Shown here piece by piece: positions 27,794 through 36,861 of a DNA stretch of 49,099 nucleotides. The stretch's first letter is position 1. Each line of letters begins with the position of its first letter. The notes under the pieces were generated by a model. It saw only the letters and a program-made list of their open reading frames with translations. It was not told the origin of the DNA and ran no database searches. A program made the position numbers and the translations under genes. Origin of the DNA: an uncultured Bacteroidales bacterium (lineage in GTDB: Bacteria; Bacteroidota; Bacteroidia; Bacteroidales; UBA932); NCBI GenBank assembly GCA_946625485.1, contig CAMOTB010000005.1:1-49099 (forward strand). The letters run 5' to 3'.

Positions 27794-28606
27794 TTATAAC
27801 AAAGCTGAAAGGGTATCGTAGTAGGGTTTGCTGACAGGAATGGAAGGGAGGTCCGGATAGTCGAGGTCTGCATAGATAAAGCCTTCTTTGTCCTTCCAGA
27901 GGACCTTCACGTGGGAGGGGTTGACAAAATAGGAGCGCTGACACCGCACCAGGGTCTGGGCAGAAATGCTGTTTTCCAGGCTTTTCATCGACCCGCGGAG
28001 GGTATATTCCTTGACGGCCTCGGATACCAGATAATAAATCTTCAGGTAGTTGAACTCAGATTTGACATAGAGGACGGCTGAAGGTGCAATCGTCAGCTTA
28101 AGCCGCTTGTGCTCGTCATAGAAGCGGACCAGGCTGGCTTCCGGGGTCTGATCCTTCTGGAGAAGCGCGTTGTCTTTGATCGCAATGATCTGCCGCATGG
28201 TCAGGAACACATAGGGGAAGACCAAGGTCATGGCGACAAACTTGATGCAAATGGCCAGGACGGGAAAGAAATTGCTGCCTTCATGGCGGAACAGGCTGGT
28301 ATAGAGCGCCATGAAAGCGGATGCCGCAACGACCTCTCCGATACACCAGAGGGTGTATTGCCACCAGTTGAAAGTAACCGCCTTGTCCAGGAAGTAATAG
28401 ATCGTCCGCGAAAGACAGACCGAGACCAGCAGGATGCAGAACAGCATCAAGATGTGAAACGCGGCGTTGAAACTCCCGAAACTATAGTACTCCTGGATGT
28501 GGAACGGATCATAGAGCATGCTGAAGGCCAGGAAAAAGACCGGCAGCACGACCATATAGAGTATCTGGGCAGAAAAACCCTTGTACAATCTTTCGTTATT
28601 ATCCAT
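27794..28606 (-). CDS. membrane-anchored LytTR-type response regulator/transcription factor
   Basis: Several TM helices, then VLYVKSEFNYLKIYYL...YTLRGSMKSLENSISAQTLVRCQRSYFVNPSHVKVLWKD LytTR pattern. Confidence 0.9.
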   Translation of the reverse strand: MDNNERLYKGFSAQILYMVVLPVFFLAFSMLYDPFHIQEYYSFGSFNAAFHILMLFCILLVSVCLSRTIYYFLDKAVTFNWWQYTLWCIGEVVAASAFMALYTSLFRHEGSNFFPVLAICIKFVAMTLVFPYVFLTMRQIIAIKDNALLQKDQTPEASLVRFYDEHKRLKLTIAPSAVLYVKSEFNYLKIYYLVSEAVKEYTLRGSMKSLENSISAQTLVRCQRSYFVNPSHVKVLWKDKEGFIYADLDYPDLPSIPVSKPYYDTLSALL

Positions 28607-28760
28607 AATCAGGCAGATTTCGTCCCAAAAAATGCTGGGATTAAAAAGCATTTATCTGGATTTCATCCCAAAAATAGCGGCTTTTCTCCGCCGAAACAAG
28701 TTTTTGTACCACTTTTACTCTGTTTTTTCCGCTTTTCCTGTCTCGCCGGCCGGTTTGGGC

Positions 28761-28768
28761 TAATTTTG
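28761..28768 (+). promoter_or_regulatory. -7 box TAATTTTG for the acyl-CoA ligase operon
   Basis: TAnnTTTG match about 24 bp upstream of ATG 28792. Confidence 0.5.
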
Positions 28769-28791
28769 CGTCAGATCAAAAACCGATGCAT

Positions 28792-30420
28792 ATGAAACAT
28801 TTTGTATCCTATCTCAAAGAGGTCACGCTCGCCAAGTGGGAAAAACCTGCCCTGAGCGACTACAAGGGAAATGACTACTCCTACCGGGAGATGGCAGCCC
28901 AGATCATGAAACTTCATATTTCTTATACCAGCTTAAACTTAAAACCAGGCGATAAAGTCGCCGTCTGCGGCCAGAATTCCGCCCGATGGGCCATGGCCTT
29001 CCTGGCCAACAGTACGTACCATGCGGTCACGGTCCCGATTCTCTACGATTTCACTCCCGACGCGATCCAGCGTCTCACCGATCATTCGGAAAGTGTCGTT
29101 CTGTTTACGGACGACCGTGTCTTTTCAGCCATTGATCCGCGCGCGGCCAGTCACCTGAAAGCCGTGGTCAGCCTTCGGAACTACACTTGTCTCTGGGCCC
29201 GCGAACCGCAGTATGCCCTTGCCTTTACGGAGGCAGAGGCGGAATTCAACCGCAGATATCCGTCCGGTCCGACCCCGGCCGACGTCGGTTTCGAGCCGGG
29301 CGGCCTGGACGATCTGGCCATCATCAATTACACTTCCGGTACGACCGGCAATCCCAAGGGGGTGATGCTGACGGCCCGCAGTTTGAGCGCCAATGTCAAC
29401 TACGCGATGGAGGCGATCCGCGTCACCTATGATGACAGTTCCCTTTCCATGCTGCCTATGGCACACATGTTCGGCCTGACCTTCGAGTTCCTGTATCCGC
29501 TGTGCGGCGGCAGCCATGTGTTCTTCCTGGGTAAGACGCCCAGCCCTTCGACCTTGATGGCCGCGTTTGCCGACGTCAAGCCTTATATCCTGATCACGGT
29601 GCCGCTGGTGATGGAAAAGATCATCAAAGGCAAGATCCTGCCGGTCTTGGAAAAGCCGGCCATGCGCGTGCTGACCCACATCCCGGGCGTCAGGGAGATC
29701 CTGTTTCGCGTGATGCGCAGCAAGTTGATGGCGGCTTTCGGCGGCAAGGTGCGCGAGATCCCGATGGGAGGTGCCGCGCTCAATCCGGCGGTGGAAGATG
29801 TCCTGCGCAAGCTCAAAATGCCCTACGCTGTCGGCTACGGCATGACGGAGTGCGGGCCGCTGATCTCCTATATGCCTTGGAACCGTTTCCGTCAGGGCAC
29901 TTGCGGGCGGTACCTGCCTGGCTATAATGAGATCCGCATCGCCTCGCCGGATCCCGAGCGTATCGTCGGTGAGGTGCAGGTGCGCGGAGAGGTCGTGATG
30001 CTGGGCTATTACAAGAATGAAGAAGCGACTCGTGCCGCATTCACGGAAGACGGCTGGCTCAAGACCGGCGACCTCGGCATTTTCGACCGCAGCGGCGCCG
30101 TCTGCCTCAAGGGCCGGAGCAAGTGTATGATTCTCAATTCGAACGGGCAGAATATCTATCCCGAGGAGATCGAGGCCGTGGCCAACAGCCTCCCGGAGGT
30201 CGGCGAATCGCTGGTTGTCTCGCGCGACGGCAAGATCGTGGCCCTGGTGGCCCTGGCGGATGGCGCCGGAACGGTCTCCGCTGATGCCCTGAAAAGCCGG
30301 ATCAACAGCGCCCTGCCCGGGTACAGCCAGTTGTCTGCCCTCGAATTGATGAAGGAAGCCTTTGTCCATACGCCCAAGCATTCGATCAAGCGTTCGCTCT
30401 ATACTGACATGAACAACTGA
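28792..30420 (+). CDS. long-chain acyl-CoA synthetase (AMP-binding)
   Basis: YTSGTTGNPKGVML; GYGMTECGPL; GWLKTGDLG. Confidence 0.95.
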   Translation: MKHFVSYLKEVTLAKWEKPALSDYKGNDYSYREMAAQIMKLHISYTSLNLKPGDKVAVCGQNSARWAMAFLANSTYHAVTVPILYDFTPDAIQRLTDHSESVVLFTDDRVFSAIDPRAASHLKAVVSLRNYTCLWAREPQYALAFTEAEAEFNRRYPSGPTPADVGFEPGGLDDLAIINYTSGTTGNPKGVMLTARSLSANVNYAMEAIRVTYDDSSLSMLPMAHMFGLTFEFLYPLCGGSHVFFLGKTPSPSTLMAAFADVKPYILITVPLVMEKIIKGKILPVLEKPAMRVLTHIPGVREILFRVMRSKLMAAFGGKVREIPMGGAALNPAVEDVLRKLKMPYAVGYGMTECGPLISYMPWNRFRQGTCGRYLPGYNEIRIASPDPERIVGEVQVRGEVVMLGYYKNEEATRAAFTEDGWLKTGDLGIFDRSGAVCLKGRSKCMILNSNGQNIYPEEIEAVANSLPEVGESLVVSRDGKIVALVALADGAGTVSADALKSRINSALPGYSQLSALELMKEAFVHTPKHSIKRSLYTDMNN

Positions 30421-30478
30421 CAGGTTCGGGAGCGGGTATGAATTTTGCAGCAAAATAATAAGTTCAAATGCTGATCTT

Positions 30479-31030
30479 ATGTGGAGAAAATTCTGTGGGT
30501 GGCTGTTGAAGGTGATGGGATGGACGGTCGTTGAGATGCCTCCCGAAGAGGAAAAATGCATCCTGCTGGGTGTCCCGCACACCTCGATCTGGGATTTCGC
30601 CATCGCTTACCTGTATTACACGTCTGTCGGCGGTTTCGCCCGCTGCATGGTCAAGAAAGAGATGTTCTTTCCGCCGCTGGGCTGGCTGATGCGCAAGCTG
30701 GGCGCCATCCCCGTGGACCGCTCCAACTCCGCGGCCCTCGTCAAGAGCGTCATCGAGGAGATGGAGAAGCCGGGTCATTTCCACCTGGCCATCGCGCCGG
30801 AAGGCACCCGCAAGCCGGTCAAACGCTGGAAGACCGGTTTCCACCTGATCGCCCGGACGGCGAATGTCCCGGTCTATCTGGGCTACTTTGACTGGAAGAC
30901 CAAGCGGGTCGGACGGGGGCAGAAGGTGGAACTTACCGATGACGCCCGCGCCGACATGCAGCGCATCCAGCAGATTTATGAAGATATGCACCTGACGGGG
31001 AAGCACCCCGAAAAATACATTACGCACTGA
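30479..31030 (+). CDS. PlsC-like 1-acyl-glycerol-3-phosphate acyltransferase family protein
   Basis: PHTSIWDFAIAYLYY (HX4D-like) and IAPEGTRKPVKRWKTGF motif. Confidence 0.88.
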   Translation: MWRKFCGWLLKVMGWTVVEMPPEEEKCILLGVPHTSIWDFAIAYLYYTSVGGFARCMVKKEMFFPPLGWLMRKLGAIPVDRSNSAALVKSVIEEMEKPGHFHLAIAPEGTRKPVKRWKTGFHLIARTANVPVYLGYFDWKTKRVGRGQKVELTDDARADMQRIQQIYEDMHLTGKHPEKYITH

Positions 31031-32679
31031 TGAGAAGACATCGATTCCAATCCTTAGCCGAAGTATTTAACTATTCGATATCCAAATATGCCAAGAAGCC
31101 GGCTTACAGCCTGACGGACGGGACGGAGCGTTATACTTATCAGGAGTTCGGAGAGCGTTGCCGCCGCCTGTCAGAACAGTTGGCCAATTTTGGCATCAAC
31201 AGCGGCGACCGGGTTGCCATCCTGTCGCAGAACATCCCGAATTGGGCCGTCGCCTATTTTTCCATCGTGGCTTTCGGACGCATCGCCGTCCCGATGCTGA
31301 CGGAACTCTCTTCCAACGAGGTGGTCAACATCATCCGCCATTCCGAATCGAAGGCAATCTTTGTGTCCAAGCGCCTGATCGAAAAGATTCCGGAGGAATT
31401 GCTCGCCCAGATGCGCATTGTCTTCTACACGGACGATCTCTCCATCGCCCGGGTCGGCGAGGAAGCATATACCTGCAACGGGACCATTTCCACCCCTACG
31501 GCGGATGATCTCGCCTGTATCATCTATACGTCCGGCACCTCCGGTGCGGCGAAGGGCGTGATGCTGAGTCACAGGAACTTCTGTGCCAACATCCTGGCCT
31601 CCTGGAAGGCGAAACCCCTGCGCCGCAACGAGGTTTTTCTCTCCATCCTTCCCCTGGCGCACACTTATGAGATGAGTGTGGGGATGCTGTATGCTTTCTC
31701 CCACGGCGCCGTGACCTATTATCTCAACCGTCCGCCGACCCCTTCCGTACTGATTCCGACCTTCTCCAAGATCCGGCCGACCCTGATGCTGTCGGTGCCG
31801 CTGGTGATGGAGAAGATCTACCGGTCCAGCATCGTGCCGACGATCGAGAAAAGCCGTTTCCTGAGCCGGCTGAAGAAGACTTTCCCGTCCCTGCTCTACT
31901 GGCTAGTCGGCATGCGGCTCAAGAAGACCTTCGGCGGCCGGATGCGTTTCTTCGGCATCGGCGGCGCCAAGCTGGATGTCGAGGTGGAGACCTTCCTGAA
32001 AAAAGCCGGCTTCCCTTATGCCATCGGATACGGCCTGACGGAGACGGCTCCGCTGATCTGCAATGCACCTCCGGCCAAGACCCATATCGGTACGACCGGC
32101 ATCGCGGCCTACGGCGTCAAGATCCGCCTGGAAAACAAGGACCCTCAGACCGGCGAGGGCGAGATCGTCGTCAAGGGCGACAATGTGATGCGCGGCTATT
32201 ACAAGGACTATGAGCGTACGCTGAGCGTCTTTACGGAGGACGGCTGGTTCCGCACCGGCGACGTCGCGACCGTGGACAAGAAGGGCCGCTATTCGATCAA
32301 GGGGCGCCTGGGCAGCGTGATTCTCGGCCCTTCGGGCGAAAACATCTATCCCGAAGAGATCGAGAGCGTAATCAATGACATCAACGACATCAACGAGTCG
32401 CTGGTCGTGGAGCGGAACGGGCATCTCGTGGCCCTGGTTCACTTCAACGACGATGTCCTGAACTGGAGCTACGAGAACGAGGACCGTTTCGTCGAGGAAA
32501 TGGACCGCCGCAAGGAAGAGATCCTGAAGTTCGTCAACGAGCGCGTCAACCGCAGCAGCCGCATCTCCGACGTCGAAGTCGAGAAGGAACCCTTCATCAA
32601 GACCGCCACCCTCAAGATCAAGCGCTTCCTTTACAAGGAAAAGAAAGAGGACGAATCCCCCAAGCAGGATAAAAGCTAG
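31030..32679 (+). CDS. long-chain acyl-CoA synthetase (AMP-binding), paralogue of 28792..30420
   Basis: IIYTSGTSGAAKGVMLSH; GYGLTETAPLI; GWFRTGDVATVD; ATG overlaps upstream TGA. Confidence 0.95.
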   Translation: MRRHRFQSLAEVFNYSISKYAKKPAYSLTDGTERYTYQEFGERCRRLSEQLANFGINSGDRVAILSQNIPNWAVAYFSIVAFGRIAVPMLTELSSNEVVNIIRHSESKAIFVSKRLIEKIPEELLAQMRIVFYTDDLSIARVGEEAYTCNGTISTPTADDLACIIYTSGTSGAAKGVMLSHRNFCANILASWKAKPLRRNEVFLSILPLAHTYEMSVGMLYAFSHGAVTYYLNRPPTPSVLIPTFSKIRPTLMLSVPLVMEKIYRSSIVPTIEKSRFLSRLKKTFPSLLYWLVGMRLKKTFGGRMRFFGIGGAKLDVEVETFLKKAGFPYAIGYGLTETAPLICNAPPAKTHIGTTGIAAYGVKIRLENKDPQTGEGEIVVKGDNVMRGYYKDYERTLSVFTEDGWFRTGDVATVDKKGRYSIKGRLGSVILGPSGENIYPEEIESVINDINDINESLVVERNGHLVALVHFNDDVLNWSYENEDRFVEEMDRRKEEILKFVNERVNRSSRISDVEVEKEPFIKTATLKIKRFLYKEKKEDESPKQDKS

Positions 32680-34334
32680 TTGAACAGCATCAGCTGCCGC
32701 AGGCTCACGTCCGTGTCAGAATTGCTGACGCGGACGCGGAAGCGCTGCGCCGTGACCGGCTCGAAGGGCAGGGTGAGCGTGGTCCCGTCGCCGTGGCCTT
32801 CCGCCACCGTTTTCCATTCTCCCCCGACCCAGGCTTCCAGGCGGTACTGCTGGGCGATGCCGTCCCAGACCTGCCAGGGCTCCACTGCGGCGAGGCACTG
32901 GACGCTCTGCGCGGCGGGTAAGGCAAACTCCACGGTCGTTTCGTGGCTGCCGGCCGCCGTCCAGGTGGACTTGTAATCCTCGTCCGTCAGTTCGGGGACC
33001 GCCACCCCGTCTACCTTCATCTCCACTCCCGTGGTCGGCACCGGCTGGACGGGGACGGCCTCCTCGCACTCGACGGCCAGCACGGAGACGGCCGGATGGG
33101 GCGCGAAAGGCGGCAGTTCGAACCAGGTGGCGCCCTTGCGGCGAGCGTGGCGGATCTTGAGCGAGGGGTCCGCGAGCAGCCAGGCCCGCTTGACCTTCAA
33201 GCCCAAGGGGACGCTGATGCGAGTCGACCAGTCGGTGATGTGCAGGTAAAGCGTATTCCCCTTACGGGTCGCATAGCCCCAGGGCAGGAAGGGGAAAGGG
33301 GACGCCTGCGTGCCGTAGATCGCTTCCCCGTTGACCTTCATCCAGGCGCCGATGCGCTGCAGATTGTCGCGGCAGACCTGGGGAATGGTGCCGTACTTGT
33401 CGGGGCCGATGTTGAGCAGGAGGTTGCCGCCCTTGCTGACGATTTCCACGAGTTTGCGGATCAGTTCGTCGGCGCCCTTCCAGTTGTCGTCGTAGGCGCA
33501 GTAGGCCCAGTGGCGGTTCATCGTCATGCAGGTCTCCCAAGGTCGCCCCTGGTATCCGGTGGCGGGGATGAATTGTTCCGGCGTGATCACGTCGCCCTGG
33601 ACGCCCCCGCCGATGCGGTTGTTGAGGATGATCTGGGGATGCGAGCGCACGCGCTCATAGAAACGCATCGCCTGGGCGTGGGTGATATTCCCGCCCTGGT
33701 CCATCCAGACGATGTCCACGTCCGGAAAGGCGGCGAGCAGTTCGTCCACCTGCGGGAGGGCGATGCGGTCGAGGTATTCCTCGAAATCGCCCCGGTGGGC
33801 GGGGTCCCAGTCGCAGCCGCCGGCGCCCGGATGGTACCAGTCCTGGACATGGGAATAATAGAAACCGAAGCGCAGGCCCTGCTCCCGGCAGGCGCGGTGG
33901 AGTTCGGCGACCACGTCCTTGCCGTAGGGCGTCGCGTCCACGATATTGTATTTGCTTACCTGCGAATGGTACATCGCAAACCCGTCGTGGTGCTTGGCCG
34001 TGACGACCAGGTAGCGCTGGCCGGCCTCCCGGGCGAGGCGCACCCAGTCGTCGGCGTCGAAACGCACGGGATTGAACTGCGACGCAAGCGCCGAATACTC
34101 CGCGATCGGAATCTTCTTGCTATGCATCATCCACTCGCCGCCGTCTGTCTTGTCGCCGTAGATGCCGGCCAGTTCGGTGTAGATGCCCCAGTGGATGAAC
34201 ATCCCGAACTTGGCGTCCCGGAACCAGTCCATCTTGCCGGGAACGGTCTCCGGGGCCGCCGCAGGGGCGTCCGTCTGGGAAAAACCGGTCAGGGAAACGA
34301 GCGCCAGGAGCGCAGCAAGGAAGATTCGTTTCAT
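32676..34334 (-). CDS. GH29 alpha-L-fucosidase family protein
   Basis: Start MKRIFLAALLALVSLTGFSQ; WFRDAKFGMFIHWGIYTELAG; YLVVTAKHHDGFAMYHS; VDIVWMDQGG. Confidence 0.95.
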   Translation of the reverse strand: MKRIFLAALLALVSLTGFSQTDAPAAAPETVPGKMDWFRDAKFGMFIHWGIYTELAGIYGDKTDGGEWMMHSKKIPIAEYSALASQFNPVRFDADDWVRLAREAGQRYLVVTAKHHDGFAMYHSQVSKYNIVDATPYGKDVVAELHRACREQGLRFGFYYSHVQDWYHPGAGGCDWDPAHRGDFEEYLDRIALPQVDELLAAFPDVDIVWMDQGGNITHAQAMRFYERVRSHPQIILNNRIGGGVQGDVITPEQFIPATGYQGRPWETCMTMNRHWAYCAYDDNWKGADELIRKLVEIVSKGGNLLLNIGPDKYGTIPQVCRDNLQRIGAWMKVNGEAIYGTQASPFPFLPWGYATRKGNTLYLHITDWSTRISVPLGLKVKRAWLLADPSLKIRHARRKGATWFELPPFAPHPAVSVLAVECEEAVPVQPVPTTGVEMKVDGVAVPELTDEDYKSTWTAAGSHETTVEFALPAAQSVQCLAAVEPWQVWDGIAQQYRLEAWVGGEWKTVAEGHGDGTTLTLPFEPVTAQRFRVRVSNSDTDVSLRQLMLFN

Positions 34335-34351
34335 TTGATAAGACATTTTCC

Positions 34352-34359
34352 CAAAGATA
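34352..34359 (-). promoter_or_regulatory. -7 box TATCTTTG for the GH29 gene
   Basis: CAAAGATA on +; 18 bp upstream of ATG 34334. Confidence 0.5.
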
Positions 34360-34370
34360 CGGATTTTGTG

Positions 34371-34378
34371 TATATTTG
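34371..34378 (+). promoter_or_regulatory. -7 box TATATTTG for murB-murA-ddh
   Basis: TAnnTTTG match 19 bp upstream of ATG 34397. Confidence 0.5.
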
Positions 34379-34396
34379 TATGTTTAAGGAAAGACG

Positions 34397-35533
34397 ATGA
34401 TCCGCAGGCAAGAGCATTTCAATCTGGCGGGGCGCAATACGTTCAGGATGGACGTGGGGTGCGCCTGCTGGGTCGAATACGACAGTCTGGAGGACCTCGC
34501 GGAGCTGGACCTGGCGGCGCTCCCGCAGCCGGTCCTGCACGTCGGGGCGGGGAGCAACCTGCTCTTCACCGGGGATTTCCCGGGGACGCTGCTGCACTCC
34601 GCGGTCAAGTATTACAAGACCGTCGCGGACGCCGAGGAAGAGGTGCTCGTGGAGGTCGGTGCGGGCGTGGTGTTCGATGATTTCTGCGCCCGGGCCTCCG
34701 ACAACGAGCTTTGGGGCGCGGAGAACCTGTCCGGCATTCCCGGTGAAGTCGGGGCGGCCGCCGTCCAGAACATCGGTGCGTATGGCGCTGAGGTGAAGGA
34801 CATCGTCGCGCAGGTCAAGTGTTTCGACCTGGAGGCGCGGCGCATCGTGACGTTCGCGCCTGCCCAGTGCGCCTACGGCTACCGTGATTCGGCCTTCAAG
34901 CATGCGCCGCTGAAGGGGCGCTATATCGTGATGAGCGTGCTCTTCCGTCTGTCCAAAGAGCCGCAGCCGCGCTTGGAATACGGCCCTTTGAAGACGGCGT
35001 TCGCTGATCAGCTGCCTGCGCATCCCATTCAAGTCCGCCAGGCGATCCTTCGCATCCGCGACGGTAAGCTTCCTGATCCCGCCGTCCTCGGCAGCGCCGG
35101 CAGTTTCTTCAAGAACCCCGTCGTCTCCGCAGAGACATACGAGCGCGTTGTCGCAGCCGTCAATGGCTGCGGGGAGGGTGCAGGCATCGGGGAGCAGAAA
35201 CTGCACCCTTCGGGGAAGGCTCCCCTCAAACCTGCACCCACCCCGCAGCTCAGCGCCGTGCCCCATTACGACCTTCCCGACGGGCGCATCAAAATTCCGG
35301 CCGCCTGGCTGATCGACCAATGCGGTTTGAAAGGCCTGAAGCTGGGCGAAGCGGCGGTCTATGAAAAGCAGCCGCTGGTCATCGTCAACGCCACCGGCAC
35401 CGCCCGTCCGGAAGACATCCTCGCCCTCGAACAAACCGTCATCGACCGCGTCCGGCAGAAGTTCGGCATCGAACTCCACCCAGAAGTCGAACACATTTCC
35501 GCCGCTCCGGCGGCCCAGCAACCCAAGATATGA
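34397..35533 (+). CDS. murB: UDP-N-acetylenolpyruvoylglucosamine reductase, with in-frame palindromic insert
   Basis: HFNLAGRNTFRMDV; VGAGSNLLFTGDFPG; GIPGEVGAAAVQNIGAYGAEV; YGYRDSAFK; GSAGSFFKNPV; IKIPAAWLIDQCGLKG. Confidence 0.97.
   Translation: MIRRQEHFNLAGRNTFRMDVGCACWVEYDSLEDLAELDLAALPQPVLHVGAGSNLLFTGDFPGTLLHSAVKYYKTVADAEEEVLVEVGAGVVFDDFCARASDNELWGAENLSGIPGEVGAAAVQNIGAYGAEVKDIVAQVKCFDLEARRIVTFAPAQCAYGYRDSAFKHAPLKGRYIVMSVLFRLSKEPQPRLEYGPLKTAFADQLPAHPIQVRQAILRIRDGKLPDPAVLGSAGSFFKNPVVSAETYERVVAAVNGCGEGAGIGEQKLHPSGKAPLKPAPTPQLSAVPHYDLPDGRIKIPAAWLIDQCGLKGLKLGEAAVYEKQPLVIVNATGTARPEDILALEQTVIDRVRQKFGIELHPEVEHISAAPAAQQPKI
35166..35249 (+). repeat. palindromic element E3 inside murB (apex on the coding strand)
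   Basis: GCTGCGGGGAGGGTGCAGG (35166-35184) / CCTGCACCCACCCCGCAGC (35231-35249), 18/19. Inner stem GGGGAGC 35189/GCTCCCC 35219. Apex GCACCCTTCGGGGAAGGCTCCCC. Confidence 0.92.
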
Positions 35534-36837
35534 GTACATTCGTCATAGAAGGCGGCCACACCCTCAGCGGCAGCATCACCCCCCAAGGCGCCAAAAACGA
35601 GGCGCTCGAAGTCATCAGCGCCATCCTCCTCACCCGCGAACGCGTCACGATTTCCAACATCCCCGAGATCCTCGACGTCAAAAACCTCATCGCCCTGCTT
35701 CAGGGCATGGGCGTCCAGGTTGAGCGACACGCCAAAGGCGAATACAGCTTCTGCGCCGCCGACATCGACCCCGCCTACATCGAAAGCGAGGAATTCGTGC
35801 GCAAATGCGCCTCCCTGCGCGGCTCCGTCATGGTCGTCGGTCCCCTGCTCGCCCGCTTCGGACGGGCCTATTTCCCCAAGCCGGGCGGAGACAAGATCGG
35901 CCGCCGCCGCGTAGACACCCACCTCGAAGGCATGCGCAAGCTGGGCGCCGACCTCGAATACGACAACGCCCGCCGCGCCTTCCTGCTTTCCGCGCCGCAC
36001 GGCCTCAAGGGCTGCTACATGCTTCTGGACGAGGCCTCCGTCACCGGCACGGCCAACATCCTGATGGCCGCTTCCCTGGCGGAAGGCACCACCACGATCT
36101 ACAACGCGGCCTGCGAACCCTACGTCCAGCAGCTCAGCCGCCTGCTTGTCGCGATGGGCGCCCGGATCGAAGGGATCGGCTCCAACCTGCTCAAAGTCAC
36201 GGGCGTTCCTGAGCTCCACGGCGCGCAGCACCGGATCCTTCCGGACATGATCGAAGTCGGCTCCTTCATCGGCATGGCTGCCATCACCCGCAGTGCGCTG
36301 ACCATCAAGGATGTATCCTACGAGAACCTGGGCATCATCCCCTCCTGTTTCACGCGCCTCGGCATCCGCCTCGAGCAGCGCGGCGACGACATCTACGTCC
36401 CCCAGCAGGAAAGCTACGAGATCGAATCCTTCCTCGACGGATCGATCATGACCCTCGCCGACGCTCCCTGGCCCGGACTGACTCCGGACCTGCTCAGCGT
36501 CATGCTGGTCGTCGCCACCCAGTGCAAGGGGAGCGTGCTGATCCACCAGAAGATGTTCGAGAGCCGTCTCTTCTTCGTGGACAAACTGATCGACATGGGC
36601 GCGCAGATCATCCTCTGCGACCCGCACCGGGCCGTCGTCATCGGCCACGACCACCGGCAGCAGCTGCGCGGCGGGCGGATGACCTCTCCTGACATCCGCG
36701 CCGGCATCGCGATGCTCCTCGCCGCCATGTCGGCCAAAGGCACGTCCTACATCGACAACATCGAGCAGATCGACCGCGGCTATGAGGATATCGAAGGCCG
36801 CCTCAATGCGCTGGGCGCGCATATCACCCGACAGTAG
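35530..36837 (+). CDS. murA: UDP-N-acetylglucosamine 1-carboxyvinyltransferase
   Basis: GGHTLSGSITPQGAKNEAL; PGGDKIGRRRVDTHLEGMRKLGA; ATG overlaps murB stop. Confidence 0.97.
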   Translation: MSTFVIEGGHTLSGSITPQGAKNEALEVISAILLTRERVTISNIPEILDVKNLIALLQGMGVQVERHAKGEYSFCAADIDPAYIESEEFVRKCASLRGSVMVVGPLLARFGRAYFPKPGGDKIGRRRVDTHLEGMRKLGADLEYDNARRAFLLSAPHGLKGCYMLLDEASVTGTANILMAASLAEGTTTIYNAACEPYVQQLSRLLVAMGARIEGIGSNLLKVTGVPELHGAQHRILPDMIEVGSFIGMAAITRSALTIKDVSYENLGIIPSCFTRLGIRLEQRGDDIYVPQQESYEIESFLDGSIMTLADAPWPGLTPDLLSVMLVVATQCKGSVLIHQKMFESRLFFVDKLIDMGAQIILCDPHRAVVIGHDHRQQLRGGRMTSPDIRAGIAMLLAAMSAKGTSYIDNIEQIDRGYEDIEGRLNALGAHITRQ

Positions 36838-36861
36838 TGTATAACCATAAAACGAACTGAA

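Noticed and set aside
32320-32345. CCCTTCGGGCGAA resembling the palindrome apex in the second acyl-CoA ligase
   Set aside because: Encodes the normal family motif LGPSGENIYPEEIE and lacks flanking inverted arms
32943-34400. 485-aa plus-strand ORF
   Set aside because: Antisense shadow of the GH29 gene
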